Shown: positions 1 to 9,033, counted from the first letter of the stretch. The stretch: 64,000 bases of DNA from Mycolicibacterium phlei (GCF_001583415.1 NZ_CP014475.1:558001-622000); one strand, 5' to 3'. The notes: a model not told the origin generated them from the letters alone. Numbers and translations are program-made.

Positions 1-157
1 CGCTCTCGAAGTGCTCGAATCTTCAGCAGCGCCGCTGCGCGACAACGACGGGCGGCGCTTACCGCCGGATATCGCGGGTGTGGTGCTGGCTTCGTCGTGT
101 GGTGTTGGCCTTCTCAAGGCCGCCATAGGTTCGGTCATGCTCGAGGCACGGTGCTGA
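1..157 (+). CDS. 3' end of an unidentified gene, cut by the window edge
   Basis: Reading from base 2, an open frame runs about 51 codons into a TGA at 155-157. The residues look protein-like: a charged and proline-containing stretch (around LRDNDGRRLPPD) followed by a hydrophobic, glycine-rich segment (GVVLASSCGVGLLKAA) that could be a C-terminal membrane helix or packed helix, ending EARC. Only the C-terminus is present, so no family can be named. The composition fits a real coding region, but the fragment is short and could be chance. Confidence 0.4.
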   Translation, partial: ALEVLESSAAPLRDNDGRRLPPDIAGVVLASSCGVGLLKAAIGSVMLEARC

Positions 158-365
158 ACCCAAGGCTCGGGTTGCGCGGAGGGGCGCCCCGATTATCCAA
201 ATCAACTAAGCTGCAACGCTTCTTGGCGAGGAATACCTTGGACTGTGTTTGACACATTTCTGCGAATGCGCTCGGGAAGACGGCCAATTTGCAGTTGAGG
301 CCCGAGCCAACTCGATACCAGCCCCGAACCGGGTCTCACCGCGTCTCAGTTCAGCGTGAACAGTG

Positions 366-394
366 AATCAGGATGTCTCTCGCGCATCCTGATT
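366..394. repeat. Inverted repeat, possible operator or weak terminator
   Basis: Two perfect 10-base arms, AATCAGGATG at 366-375 and CATCCTGATT at 385-394, are separated by 9 bases. There is no T-run on either side, so a simple rho-independent terminator is unlikely. A TATGCT hexamer overlaps the right end (394-399) and could be a -10 element. Between the partial gene at the left edge and the degenerate frame at 433 (roughly 158-432) this repeat is the only structure I can support. Confidence 0.4.
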
Positions 395-432
395 ATGCTA
401 GTGTCTCCGACAACTGTCGACAGGGCCAGTGA

Positions 433-621
433 ACACCGGGCCCGTGGCGGCGCAACGCCACCCCGGACCGGATCAGCGGTCAGCTGTTCTGCGGTCTGCG
501 CGACGGTGATCCGATGATCGCCTGGACCGACGACGTCAAGATGACGGTCAGCGCCGTGCGGTCGGGCGCCGACGGCCCGACCTTCCCCCAGCTCTACGCG
601 TGGTGGTCGAAACACTCGTGA
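433..621 (+). pseudogene. Degenerate C-terminal fragment of a secreted or lipoprotein-type protein
   Basis: After a TGA at 430-432 a 62-codon frame stays open to a TGA at 619-621 but has no plausible start codon or ribosome site near its beginning. It encodes a tail with the pattern GQLFCGLRDGDPMIAWTDD followed, about 20 residues later, by LYAWWSKHS. A C-terminal pattern of this kind (a Cys, then WTDD, then LYxWW) is familiar to me from mycobacterial exported and kinase-associated hypothetical proteins, so I read this as the remnant of such a gene whose 5' part is gone. A minus-strand frame over the same bases lacks protein-like character. The alternative is a frameshifted gene starting further upstream. 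Confidence 0.45.
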
Positions 622-648
622 CGGCCGGGCCGCCTCGGCGCTGACGGG

Positions 649-1500
649 TTACGGCGTGGGAGCCGGCGTGTAGGTCACCGGGGTCGGCACCTCGTCGCCC
701 GCGGGGATCGGGGTGCCCGAGCTGCCCGCAGGCGCCGCGGTCCCCTCCTCGATCGGCGTGCCCGAGCTGCCCTCCTCGATCGGGGTGCCGGTGCTGCCCT
801 CGGGGGCCTCGGTGCTCGTGGTCGCCGGAGTGGCCTCGGTGGCTTCAGCGTCGGTGGCCTCAGCGTCGGTGGCCTCGGCACCCTCAGCCTCGGTGGCCTC
901 AGCGTCGGTGGCCTCGGCACCCTCAGCGGCCTCGGTGCTTTCGGTGCTCGTGGTCGGTGCCGGGGTGGCCGGGGTCTGCGCGGGATAGCTGCGGTACGAC
1001 GGCGCGCTGCTCGGCGCGGGGGCCGGCGGCTCGGTCCACACCAGCAGGTCCAGCCCGCCGGCGTTGTACACCACACGGTCCGGATCGGGGCCGGTCACGT
1101 CGAAGTAGATCTTGCCGGTGGTCTGCTGGCCCTCGGCCAGGGTCGCCGGATTCACGCCCTGCGGGGTGGCTGCGCCGAACAGCACGCGGTAGTTGGTGCC
1201 GTCGGCGGCGCGGGCGTTGAGGTTGGAGATGATCGGCGTCACCGAGCCCTGAATGGCCTCGTCGGTGGCGGTGGCCTCCCACAGGGTGCCGTACACCGGG
1301 TACGGGATGGTGTCGCTGCTCGGCTTCAGGTCGGTGATGGTCCACCCCTGAATGACGTTGCCGTCAACCAGCTTTCCCTGGCTTCCGAGTGTCACGCTGT
1401 GCACGGCGGAGGACTCGCCCTCGGCGAGGGCGACGGGGGCCGCGATGAGTCCCGCCGTTGCGGCCGCAGCGAACAGACCGGTGATCCTGGTGAATTTCAC
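649..1500 (-). CDS. MPT63-like (DUF1942-type) secreted protein with acidic repetitive tail
   Basis: A 283-residue exported protein. The GTG start at 1500-1498 is chosen because an AGGAGC ribosome site lies just upstream and the next residues form a signal peptide (KFTRITGLFAAAATAGLIAA, then ALA). Residues about 30-145 resemble the small beta-sandwich immunogenic protein MPT63/MPB63, which is secreted and of unknown function. Usual MPT63 length is about 160 residues. Here about 125 extra residues follow: a Pro/Ser/Ala linker, an acidic EAT/DAEATEA repeat region (encoded around 830-935), then three copies of a GTPI motif. The gene lies downstream of the hsd4B terminator and seems unrelated to sterol catabolism. 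The tail may be surface-exposed or wall-spanning; that is inference. Confidence 0.75.
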   Translation of the reverse strand: MKFTRITGLFAAAATAGLIAAPVALAEGESSAVHSVTLGSQGKLVDGNVIQGWTITDLKPSSDTIPYPVYGTLWEATATDEAIQGSVTPIISNLNARAADGTNYRVLFGAATPQGVNPATLAEGQQTTGKIYFDVTGPDPDRVVYNAGGLDLLVWTEPPAPAPSSAPSYRSYPAQTPATPAPTTSTESTEAAEGAEATDAEATEAEGAEATDAEATDAEATEATPATTSTEAPEGSTGTPIEEGSSGTPIEEGTAAPAGSSGTPIPAGDEVPTPVTYTPAPTP

Positions 1501-1579
1501 GTGGTGCTCCTGACTGGTCAGACAGCGGGAAATAGTCAACACCAGAAAAATACCAGCCGAAACACGGCCGAAAGACGGC

Positions 1580-1616
1580 AAAAACCGGGCCCGCCCGGTC
1601 GTGGGCAGGCCCGGTT
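1580..1616 (-). terminator. Rho-independent terminator of the kstD-hsd4B operon
   Basis: A GC-rich stem (AACCGGGCC at 1583-1591 with GGCCCGGTT at 1608-1616, plus an inner GCCC/GGGC pairing) is followed, on the minus strand, by a run of five T (complement of the A run at 1580-1584). It lies 19 bases past the hsd4B stop, exactly where transcription from kstD should end. Confidence 0.8.
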
Positions 1617-1634
1617 CTTGCAGAGTCGGTGTGT

Positions 1635-2495
1635 CTACCTGGGCAGAAGCTCCACGCCGGACAGCGCCACCGCGTCGTCGCGGCTGGGCACGGTGACGAG
1701 CGCCTGCAGCGCGTCGCCCTCCTTCCACACCCGCACCTTCAGCGTCTCACCGGGGAACACCACACCGGAGAACCGGGCGCCGTAGCTGGCGACCCGTGAG
1801 GTGTCACCGTCGAGGAACTCGTTTACGAGCGCCATCGCGGTCATCCCGTAGGTGCACAGGCCGTGCAGGATCGGCTTCGGGAACCCGGCCGCGCTGGCGA
1901 ACGCGGGATCGGAGTGCAGCGGGTTGCGGTCACCGCACATGCGGTAGAGCAGCGCCTGCTGCGGGGAGACCGGGATCTCCAGTTCGGCGTCCGGGGTGCG
2001 CTGCGGCGGCTCCGAGGAGGTGGACGGGCCGCGGTCGCCGCCGAACCCGCCCTCGCCGCGGGCGAAGATCGACCGCTTCTGCGTCCACAGCAGTTCGCCC
2101 TCAGGCGATTTCACGGTCGTCTCCGACCAGATCACCGCGGCCTTGCCCTTGTCCCAGATCTCGGTGAACCGGGTGACCGCGATGCCCGTGCCCGACGACG
2201 GGATCGGGCCGGGAGCGCTGACCGCCTCGCTGGCGTGCAGCACCTTCGACAGCTCGATGTCGATCCCCGGGAACTTCACCGTCGGCGGCTCGGTCATGTG
2301 GAAGGTGGCCGCCACATTGCCGAACGTCGGCAGCACCTGCGGGGATTCGTCGGGAAGGTAGCGCAGCTGCTTGGGGTCCAGTGGATCGGAGCCCGCGCCC
2401 AGCGCGAGGTGGTAGAGCTGGACATCGCTGCTCGTCCAGGAGAATTCGACCGGATCGAGCTCGGCGCCGATGGCTTCGTCGAGATTGATGGGCAT
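1635..2495 (-). CDS. hsd4B: Hsd4B, MaoC/hotdog-type enoyl-CoA hydratase
   Basis: A 286-residue double-hotdog hydratase of the MaoC family, equivalent to M. tuberculosis Rv3538 (same length). Family members hydrate trans-2-enoyl-CoAs to 3-hydroxyacyl-CoAs, and this one is assigned to sterol side-chain beta-oxidation. The C-terminal half carries the hydratase signature around CGDRNPLHSDPAFA and the FPKPILHGLCTYG motif, with the catalytic Asp and His in the first. The N-terminal hotdog is degenerate, as usual for the family. The ATG at 2495 directly abuts the kstD stop codon (2498-2496), so the two are translated as a pair from the KstR-controlled promoter at 4182. Confidence 0.92.
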   Translation of the reverse strand: MPINLDEAIGAELDPVEFSWTSSDVQLYHLALGAGSDPLDPKQLRYLPDESPQVLPTFGNVAATFHMTEPPTVKFPGIDIELSKVLHASEAVSAPGPIPSSGTGIAVTRFTEIWDKGKAAVIWSETTVKSPEGELLWTQKRSIFARGEGGFGGDRGPSTSSEPPQRTPDAELEIPVSPQQALLYRMCGDRNPLHSDPAFASAAGFPKPILHGLCTYGMTAMALVNEFLDGDTSRVASYGARFSGVVFPGETLKVRVWKEGDALQALVTVPSRDDAVALSGVELLPR

Positions 2496-4178
2496 CTAGT
2501 TCTTCCCCGCTAGGTGTAGTGCTGCAAGGTAGCCGAACGTCATCGCCGGGCCGATGGTGCCGCCCGGGCCGGGATAGGTGTGCCCCATCACCGGCGAGCT
2601 GACATTACCCGCGGCGTAGAGCCCCTCGATCACCGAGCCGTCCTCGCGCAGCGCGCGGCCGTGCACGTCGGTGACGATGCCGCCCTTAGTACCCAGATCG
2701 CCGGGCACCATCTTGGCCGCGTAGTACGGCGGGTGGCTGATCTCGCCGAGGTTCGGGTTCGGCTTGTTCGTCGGGTCGCCGTAGTAGCGGTCGTAGGCGC
2801 TCTCACCGCGGTGGAAGTCCTCGTCTACGCCGGTGCGCGCGAACCCGTTGAACCGCTCGATCGTCGCCTTGAGCGCGTCGGCGGGAACCCCGGTCTTCTC
2901 GGCCAGTTCGTCGACGGTGTCAGCCTTGACGATCACCCCGGACTCCAGCCACTTCTTCGGAATCCGCTGGCCCGGTTGCAGTCCGGCGAAGATGTAGCGG
3001 TCGCGGTACTGCTGGTCGAAGATCAGCCAGGCCGGGATGTTCTCGCCCGGTCCGGGGCCCTGGCCGTACTGGCCGCCGTACATGTGGTGGCACGCCTCGA
3101 CGTACGGCATCGACTCGTTCATGAACCGCTTGCCGTTCATGTTGACGATGATCGAGCCGGGGGAGTTGCGCTCCGACAGCGCGAACCACGGGGCGCCCGG
3201 CAGCGGCACCGTCGGCCCCCACCACGCGTCCTCCATGATGTCGAGCTTGGCGCCGAGCTTCTCGGCGGCCTGAATGCCGTCGCCGGTGTTGGCCGCCGCA
3301 CCCACGGTCCACTCGGTGGTGATCGGCTGACGCTGGTACTTCAACCGCATCTGCTCGTTGTGCTCGAAGCCGCCGCAGCCCAGGATCACGCCGCGGCGGG
3401 CCCGGATCAGTTGTGGCTCAGATGATTCCGGTGCGTTGGTGTCACGCACATAGATGCCGCGCACGACGCCGTCCTCGACGTAGAGGTCGGTCAGCGCGGT
3501 GTTGAGCCGCACCGGAACGCCGGCCTCGCGCAGCGCGATGCGCAGCGGGGCGATCAGCGCGCGGCCCATGCCCACCAGGTTCTTGCCGGTGACCTTGCCC
3601 CACGTCGCGCGGATGCCCACCTTGAGGCTGCGCAGCACACCGCGCGGATGGCGTTTGAGCTGGTTGAGCCGGACGTAGTCCTGCTGCATGACGACCATGT
3701 TCATCGGGACCTTGCCGTACGGCGGTTCCAGTCCCGGCAGGTCGGGGCCGAGCTTGTTGGCGTCGAACGGCTTGGGCTCCACCGAGCGGCCGGTGGCCTT
3801 ACCGCCCGGGGTCTCCGGGTAGTAGTCGGAGTAGCCGGGCACCCAGCACAGCCTCAGCGGCGAGTTCTTCAGCACGAACGACAGCATCTCGGGGCCGCGA
3901 TCGAGATAGGTGTCGATCTTCTCCGGCGGCACCACATCGCCGACGATGGCGTGCAGATACCGCCGGGCGTCCTCCGGGTTGTCCTTGACCCCGTCTCGCT
4001 TGAGCACTTCGTTATTCGGGATCCACACGCCGCCCCCGGAGCGGGCCGTCGACCCGCCGTAGTGCGGCGCCTTTTCGACGACGATCGTCGATAATCCCTG
4101 GTGAGCTGCGGTAAGAGCGGCGACCATACCGGCCGCACCGCTCCCGACGACGACGACGTCGAACTCCTCATCCCTCAT
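2496..4178 (-). CDS. kstD: KstD, 3-ketosteroid delta1-dehydrogenase
   Basis: A 560-residue FAD enzyme that introduces the 1,2 double bond into the steroid A ring, a step that together with KshA opens ring B. The N-terminal FAD-binding Rossmann motif is VVVGSGAAGMVAAL (residues about 9-22), and the C-terminal family signature is around GGIVTDVHGRAL and GHTYPGPGGTIGPAMTFG, which holds the Tyr and Gly that bind the substrate ketone in characterised KstDs. Length matches Rv3537. The KstR box begins only 4 bases upstream of the ATG, so the transcript probably has little or no leader. It forms an operon with hsd4B and diverges from hsaEGF. Confidence 0.95.
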   Translation of the reverse strand: MRDEEFDVVVVGSGAAGMVAALTAAHQGLSTIVVEKAPHYGGSTARSGGGVWIPNNEVLKRDGVKDNPEDARRYLHAIVGDVVPPEKIDTYLDRGPEMLSFVLKNSPLRLCWVPGYSDYYPETPGGKATGRSVEPKPFDANKLGPDLPGLEPPYGKVPMNMVVMQQDYVRLNQLKRHPRGVLRSLKVGIRATWGKVTGKNLVGMGRALIAPLRIALREAGVPVRLNTALTDLYVEDGVVRGIYVRDTNAPESSEPQLIRARRGVILGCGGFEHNEQMRLKYQRQPITTEWTVGAAANTGDGIQAAEKLGAKLDIMEDAWWGPTVPLPGAPWFALSERNSPGSIIVNMNGKRFMNESMPYVEACHHMYGGQYGQGPGPGENIPAWLIFDQQYRDRYIFAGLQPGQRIPKKWLESGVIVKADTVDELAEKTGVPADALKATIERFNGFARTGVDEDFHRGESAYDRYYGDPTNKPNPNLGEISHPPYYAAKMVPGDLGTKGGIVTDVHGRALREDGSVIEGLYAAGNVSSPVMGHTYPGPGGTIGPAMTFGYLAALHLAGKN

Positions 4179-4181
4179 AAC

Positions 4182-4195
4182 TAGAACACGTTATA
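4182..4195. promoter_or_regulatory. KstR operator (kstD / hsaEGF divergent region)
   Basis: TAGAACACGTTATA fits the published KstR consensus TnnAACnnGTTnnA exactly. KstR is the TetR-type repressor of sterol genes, released by 3-oxo-steroid-CoA. The site sits against the kstD start codon and 136 bases upstream of hsaE. A TACTAT hexamer at 4274-4279 is a possible hsaE -10 element. Confidence 0.88.
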
Positions 4196-4331
4196 GAATT
4201 GCCCCGTCCGAGCGCCACTGACCCCGCCTTTCCTGTCAGCGGAACGCTTAGCCCCACGTGACCCAGACCGCACTACTATTCGTGACACCGGGCCGGTTCC
4301 GCCCCGGTTACAAGTAGGGAGAAACCCGGGA

Positions 4332-5117
4332 ATGTTGAGCGTCGAGACGCGCGAGAAACTTGCCGCTGACCTGGCCCAGGCCGAAGCCAGCCGGGTCCCG
4401 ATCGCGCCGCTGACCGACGGCCACCCCGATATCGACGTCGTCGACGCCTACGAGATCCAGCTGATCAACATCCGCAAGCGGATCGAGGCGGGCGCCAAGG
4501 TCGTCGGGCACAAGGTCGGGCTGTCGTCGAAGGCGATGCAGGAGATGATGGGCGTCGACGAGCCCGACTACGGGCATCTGCTCGACGAGATGCAGGTCTT
4601 CGAGGACAAGCCGGTCAAGTCGGCCAACTACCTGTATCCCCGGGTGGAGGTGGAGGTCGGCTTCATCCTGGCCGACGACCTGCCCGGCGCCGGTTGCACC
4701 GAGGACGACGTGCTGGCCGCGACGGCGGCGTTCGCGCCGGCGATCGAGCTGATCGACACCCGCATCACCGACTGGAAGATCAAGCTCTGCGACACGATCG
4801 CCGACAACGCCTCCTCGGCGGGCTGGGTGCTCGGTGAGAACCGGGTGTCGCCCAAGGACATAGATATCACCGCGATCGACGCCGTGCTCACCCGCAACGG
4901 CGAGGTGGTGGCCAAGGGTCGCAGCGACGCCGTGCTGGGCAATCCGGTCACCGCGGTGGCCTGGCTGGCCCGCAAGGTGGACAGCTTCGGCGTCCGCCTC
5001 AAGGCCGGCGACATCGTGCTGCCGGGGTCGTGCACCAAGGCCTTCGACGCCACGCCGGGCGCCGAGTACGTGGCCGATTTCGCCGGGCTGGGCTCGGTCC
5101 GCCTGAGTTTCGAATAG
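4332..5117 (+). CDS. hsaE: HsaE, 2-hydroxypenta-2,4-dienoate hydratase
   Basis: A 261-residue member of the MhpD/fumarylacetoacetate-hydrolase-related hydratases, same length as Rv3536c. It hydrates 2-hydroxyhexa-2,4-dienoate, the small product left after HsaD cleaves the steroid ring fragment, to 4-hydroxy-2-oxohexanoate. Family features visible are [12 protein letters not shown] (residues about 60-71), the metal-binding acidic region [10 protein letters not shown], and the C-terminal GDIVLPGSC. The ATG at 4332 has an AGGGAGAAA ribosome site. It is first of the three-gene hsaE-hsaG-hsaF operon. Confidence 0.94.
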   Translation: MLSVETREKLAADLAQAEASRVPIAPLTDGHPDIDVVDAYEIQLINIRKRIEAGAKVVGHKVGLSSKAMQEMMGVDEPDYGHLLDEMQVFEDKPVKSANYLYPRVEVEVGFILADDLPGAGCTEDDVLAATAAFAPAIELIDTRITDWKIKLCDTIADNASSAGWVLGENRVSPKDIDITAIDAVLTRNGEVVAKGRSDAVLGNPVTAVAWLARKVDSFGVRLKAGDIVLPGSCTKAFDATPGAEYVADFAGLGSVRLSFE

Positions 5118-5131
5118 TAGGGAGCAAACCA

Positions 5132-6052
5132 ATGGGCCAGAAGGCTTCAGTTGCGATTGTGGGTTCGGGCAACATCAGCACCGACCTGCTCTACAAGCTG
5201 CTGCGTTCGGAGTGGCTGGAGCCGCGCTGGATGATCGGCATCGACCCCGAGAGCGAGGGTCTGGCGCGGGCCCGCAAGCTGGGTCTGGAGACCTCGCACG
5301 AAGGTGTGGACTGGCTTCTGGCGCAAAGTGAGAAGCCCGATCTGGTGTTCGAGGCGACCAGCGCCTACGTGCACCGCGACGCCGCGCCGAAGTACGAGGC
5401 CGCAGGCATCCGCGCCATCGACCTGACGCCGGCCGCGGTCGGCCCGGGCGTGATCCCGCCGGCCAACCTGCGCGCGCATCTCGACGCCCCCAACGTCAAC
5501 ATGGTCACCTGCGGCGGGCAGGCCACGATCCCGATCGTCTACGCGGTGTCGCGGGTGGTGGACGTGCCCTACGCCGAGATCGTCGCCTCGGTGTCGTCGG
5601 CCTCGGCCGGTCCCGGCACGCGCGCCAACATCGACGAGTTCACCAAGACCACCAGCAAAGGTGTGGAGACGATCGGCGGCGCCCAGCGCGGCAAGGCGAT
5701 CATCATCCTCAATCCCGCTGAGCCGCCGATGATCATGCGCGACACCATCTTCTGCGCGATCCCCGAGGACGCCGACCACGACGCGATCACCCAGTCGATC
5801 AAGGACGTCGTCGCCGAGGTGCAGACCTACGTGCCCGGCTACCGGCTGCTCAACGAGCCGCAGTTCGACGAGCCGTCGGTGGTCAACGGCGGCAACCACG
5901 TCGTCACCACATTCGTCGAAGTGGAGGGTGCGGGCGACTATCTGCCGCCGTACGCTGGAAACCTCGACATCATGACCGCCGCGGCCACCAAGGTGGGCGA
6001 GGAGATCGCCAAGGAGAGTCTGCGCGCGACGGCGACGGGAGGCCAAGCATGA
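5132..6052 (+). CDS. hsaG: HsaG, acylating acetaldehyde/propionaldehyde dehydrogenase
   Basis: A 306-residue enzyme of the DmpF/MhpF family. It takes the aldehyde released by HsaF and, using NAD and CoA, makes propionyl-CoA (or acetyl-CoA). The N-terminal Rossmann motif is [13 protein letters not shown]; the catalytic Cys is in [14 protein letters not shown]. The ATG at 5132 is preceded by AGGGAGC; the longer open frame upstream overlaps hsaE and is not used. It overlaps hsaF by four bases (ATGA at 6049-6052), as expected for enzymes that form a channelling complex. Equivalent to Rv3535c. Confidence 0.94.
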   Translation: MGQKASVAIVGSGNISTDLLYKLLRSEWLEPRWMIGIDPESEGLARARKLGLETSHEGVDWLLAQSEKPDLVFEATSAYVHRDAAPKYEAAGIRAIDLTPAAVGPGVIPPANLRAHLDAPNVNMVTCGGQATIPIVYAVSRVVDVPYAEIVASVSSASAGPGTRANIDEFTKTTSKGVETIGGAQRGKAIIILNPAEPPMIMRDTIFCAIPEDADHDAITQSIKDVVAEVQTYVPGYRLLNEPQFDEPSVVNGGNHVVTTFVEVEGAGDYLPPYAGNLDIMTAAATKVGEEIAKESLRATATGGQA

Positions 6053-7110
6053 GCGTCATCGATGAGATCTTCTTCAACCCGGTCTGGGACGTGCGGATGA
6101 CGGACACGTCGCTGCGCGACGGGTCGCACCACAAGCGGCACCAGTTCACCAAGGAGGAGGTGCGCTCGATCGTCGCCGCCCTGGACACCGCGGGCGTGCC
6201 GGTCATCGAGGTCACCCACGGTGACGGGCTGGGCGGGTCGAGCTTCAACTACGGCTTCTCGAAGGTTCCCGAACAGGAACTGATCAAGATCGCCGCCGAG
6301 ACGGCCAAGGAATCCAAGATCGCGTTCCTGATGCTGCCCGGTGTGGGCACCAAGGACGACATCAAGGAGGCGCAGAACAACGGCGGCTCGATCTGCCGGA
6401 TCGCCACCCACTGTACCGAGGCCGACGTGTCGATCCAGCACTTCGGGCTGGCCCGCGAACTCGGCCTGGAGACCGTCGGCTTCCTGATGATGGCGCACAC
6501 GATTCCGCCGGAGAAGCTGGCAAAGCAGGCCCGGATCATGGCCGATGCCGGCTGTCAGTGCGTCTACGTCGTGGACTCGGCGGGTGCGCTGGTGCTCGAA
6601 GGGGTGCGGGACCGGGTGCAGGCGCTGGTCGCCGAGCTCGGTGACGACGCGCAGGTCGGCTTCCACGGTCACGAGAATCTCGGTCTGGGCGTTGCCAATT
6701 CGATCGAGGCGGTGCGTGCGGGCGCCAAGCAGATCGACGGCTCGTGCCGCCGGTTCGGCGCCGGTGCGGGTAACGCGCCGGTCGAGGCGCTCATCGGGGT
6801 GTTCGACAAGATCGGCGTCAAGACCGGTATCGACTTCTTCGACATCGCCGACGCCGCGGAGGAGGTCGTCGCCCCGGCGATGCCCGCCGAGTGTCTGCTC
6901 GACCGCAACGCGCTGATCATGGGCTACTCCGGCGTCTACTCGAGCTTCCTCAAGCACGCCATCCGCCAGTCCGAGCGCTACGGCGTGCCGGCGCATAAGC
7001 TGCTGCACCGTGCCGGGCAGCGCAAGCTGATCGGCGGCCAGGAGGACCAGCTCATCGACATCGCGCTGGAGATCAAGCGTGAGATGGAAGAGGAAGCGGC
7101 CAAGGCCTGA
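6049..7110 (+). CDS. hsaF: HsaF, 4-hydroxy-2-oxovalerate/oxohexanoate aldolase
   Basis: A 353-residue DmpG-type class II aldolase that splits 4-hydroxy-2-oxohexanoate into pyruvate and propionaldehyde, passing the aldehyde to HsaG. The N-terminal metal and substrate motif is [17 protein letters not shown], and the family motif [14 protein letters not shown] is at about residues 204-217; both belong to the HMGL-like TIM barrel. The C-terminal DmpG communication domain follows. Start ATG overlaps the hsaG stop. A strong terminator lies 35 bases downstream, closing the operon. Equivalent to Rv3534c. Confidence 0.94.
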   Translation: MSVIDEIFFNPVWDVRMTDTSLRDGSHHKRHQFTKEEVRSIVAALDTAGVPVIEVTHGDGLGGSSFNYGFSKVPEQELIKIAAETAKESKIAFLMLPGVGTKDDIKEAQNNGGSICRIATHCTEADVSIQHFGLARELGLETVGFLMMAHTIPPEKLAKQARIMADAGCQCVYVVDSAGALVLEGVRDRVQALVAELGDDAQVGFHGHENLGLGVANSIEAVRAGAKQIDGSCRRFGAGAGNAPVEALIGVFDKIGVKTGIDFFDIADAAEEVVAPAMPAECLLDRNALIMGYSGVYSSFLKHAIRQSERYGVPAHKLLHRAGQRKLIGGQEDQLIDIALEIKREMEEEAAKA

Positions 7111-7144
7111 ACAACAGCGGAGGGTTGACTCCGCGGTAACCACA

Positions 7145-7183
7145 GTGCCCCTGTGAGAGATCGCTGATCTTTCACAGGGGCAC
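7145..7183 (+). terminator. Long-stem terminator after hsaF
   Basis: An 18-base-pair stem with a GCT loop: GTGCCCCTGTGA (7145-7156) pairs with TCACAGGGGCAC (7172-7183) and the inner AGATC/GATCT also pairs, with one G-U pair. It is followed by AACTCTGTT rather than a clean T run. Its position 35 bases past hsaF supports termination. Confidence 0.75.
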
Positions 7184-7409
7184 AACTCTGTTAAGGCCAG
7201 TTTGGGACGTGCGTCCCGGTGTGGTCGGGTTGTTCTCGCGCAGTTCCGTTGGTGCCCAACGGATCGTCGCTCAGCAACGTTCCCAGTGGTATGGGCCAGA
7301 CATTGCATTCAGCAAATTTCGTGTAAACACCGTCAATTTTCCTCTGCGCCTGCTACCGTGCTGCCGCAGTCTCTATTTTCCGAGTCGACTGTTTCTAGAA
7401 AGGGGAGAA

Positions 7410-8972
7410 ATGGCTGCAGCCAAGCAAGTTCGAGGTCGCTCCGTCTTGGGATGCCTGACGGGCGGTGCGGCGCTGATCGGGGGGACCGCGCTGCTGCTGG
7501 CGGGACCCGGTGGCGTCTCGGCGCTCGAAAGCAACGACGATGTGCGTCGGCCGGTGACCATCGAGTACGAGCTCGTCTCGTGTGACAGCGTTCTGCCGCT
7601 GACCTGTGGCGCCGGTGGCCTGTTCGGCGGCTCGCAGGCCCTCTCGTTCAATGCGGACTGGAACCCCGGCGGGGCGTTCCTGGGCCTGATCGGCCCGGGC
7701 GGCCTGCTGATCGGTAACGGGCTCGACGGCACGGACGCCTACGTCGACGAGAACGGCGTGTTCCACGCGGCCACCGCCGGCGGTGCCGGCGGCCTGCTGT
7801 GGGGCAACGGCGGCCGGGGCGGCAACGGCCTCAGCGCCGGTGTCTACGAGGTCTACGACCCGGACACCGACACGGTCGTCTCGAAGTGGCTTGACGCGAC
7901 CGACGGCGCCAACGGCGGCCGCGGCGGCCTGCTGTTCGGCAACGGCGGCAACGGCGGCAACGGCGGCAGCGTCGGCGTGATCGGCAGCCCGGTGAGCGCC
8001 GGCCTCGCCGGCGGGGCCTCTGAGCTGGTGGCGGGCAACGGCGGCAACGGCGGCCGGGCCGGCCTGCTGTTCGGCGTCGGCGGTAACGGCGGCAACGGCG
8101 GCGAGAGCAACTCGTCGTACGCCGACGCGATCGGTGGCAACGGCGGCAACGGCGGTGGCGCCAGCCTGGGCGCCCTGCTGGGTCTGACCGGCGGTGTCAA
8201 CGGCGGTAACGGCGGTAACGGCGGCCTGGCCATCGCCAACCACTGGCACGGTGTCACCCCCGGCGGTGTGCCGACCCCGGGTGACCCGAACGTGACCAGC
8301 ACCAGCGCCTACGGCGGCAACGGTGGCAACGGTGCCGGCACGGGTAACGGCGGCAACGGCGGTGGCGCCGTCTCGAACGGCATGGGCGACACCGTCGGCG
8401 GCAACGGCGGCAACGGCGGGTCCGTGCTGGTCGGCAACGGCGGCAACGGCGGCAAGGGCGGCCTCGGCTGGTCGGTGAGCGTCTACGAGAACGGCCACTA
8501 CGGCAACGTCGGCGACGCGACCGGCGGTAACGGCGGCAACGGCGGCTCCACGGTGTTCGGCAACGGCGGTACCGGCGGCGACGGCGGTGTGGCCGAGGCC
8601 AACGCCGACGAGCACACGGCGACCGGCGGTAATGGCGGCGCCGGCGGCGACTCCTTCACCGGCGGCAACGCCGGCAAGGGTGGCAAGGGCGGCAACGCGT
8701 CGTCCAAGCCGTGGGACCGCAGCGCCCCCGTCCCGGGCAACGAGATCCCGAAGGCCATCGACGGCGTCGCCATCGGCGGTAAGGGTGGCCGCGGCGGCAA
8801 CGGTGCGATCACCAACAACGGCGGTGCCGGCGGCAACGGCGGTGACGCCGAGGCCAAGGGCACCGGTGGTACCGCGACCGGCGGCACCGGTGGCACCGGT
8901 GGCACCGGCGGTGTCGGCGGCAACTCCGGCAGCGACGGCAGCGACGGCAGCGACGGGTCGTCTGACGACTGA
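7410..8972 (+). CDS. PGRS-like glycine-rich exported protein without a PE domain
   Basis: A 520-residue protein. The ATG at 7410 follows AAAGGGGAG. Residues 1-40 form a signal peptide (basic KQVRGR, then a hydrophobic stretch, then GVSALES). From about residue 75 onward it is dominated by GGNGG/GGAGG repeats typical of PE_PGRS proteins, broken by short non-repetitive insertions, and it ends in an acidic Gly-Ser-Asp tail (SDGSDGSSDD). The usual 100-residue PE domain is absent and replaced by an ordinary secretion signal. Four Gly-rich repeats per 30-40 residues suggest a polyglycine-helix sandwich like PGRS domains. The locus lies where M. tuberculosis carries PPE62/PPE61. Function unknown; surface location inferred. 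Confidence 0.8.
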   Translation: MAAAKQVRGRSVLGCLTGGAALIGGTALLLAGPGGVSALESNDDVRRPVTIEYELVSCDSVLPLTCGAGGLFGGSQALSFNADWNPGGAFLGLIGPGGLLIGNGLDGTDAYVDENGVFHAATAGGAGGLLWGNGGRGGNGLSAGVYEVYDPDTDTVVSKWLDATDGANGGRGGLLFGNGGNGGNGGSVGVIGSPVSAGLAGGASELVAGNGGNGGRAGLLFGVGGNGGNGGESNSSYADAIGGNGGNGGGASLGALLGLTGGVNGGNGGNGGLAIANHWHGVTPGGVPTPGDPNVTSTSAYGGNGGNGAGTGNGGNGGGAVSNGMGDTVGGNGGNGGSVLVGNGGNGGKGGLGWSVSVYENGHYGNVGDATGGNGGNGGSTVFGNGGTGGDGGVAEANADEHTATGGNGGAGGDSFTGGNAGKGGKGGNASSKPWDRSAPVPGNEIPKAIDGVAIGGKGGRGGNGAITNNGGAGGNGGDAEAKGTGGTATGGTGGTGGTGGVGGNSGSDGSDGSDGSSDD

Positions 8973-8999
8973 GTCCTCCGTTCAGGGGTAGAAACCGGT

Positions 9000-9033
9000 G
9001 TGGTGGCGGTCGCCTGACGGCGGCCGCCACCAC
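9000..9033 (+). terminator. Hairpin terminator after the PGRS-like gene
   Basis: A 15-base-pair stem with one G-U pair and a TGAC loop (GTGGTGGCGG at the left arm, 9000-9014; right arm 9019-9033). No T run follows on the plus strand. It separates the PGRS-like gene from the small membrane protein gene. Confidence 0.6.

Noticed and set aside
675..1076. Arg/Pro-rich frame opposite the MPT63-like tail
   Set aside because: Shadow of the repetitive tail in another frame; biased composition, no start context, overlaps a gene with a good signal peptide.
7395..8615. Long minus-strand Ala/Val-rich frame
   Set aside because: Antisense of the GGNGG repeats; the composition follows from the repeats and no start site or family is visible.
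7900..8900. Dense short repeats that could suggest CRISPR or minisatellite array
   Set aside because: The units are in-frame GGNGG codons of irregular spacing with no spacer pattern; coding repeats explain them.
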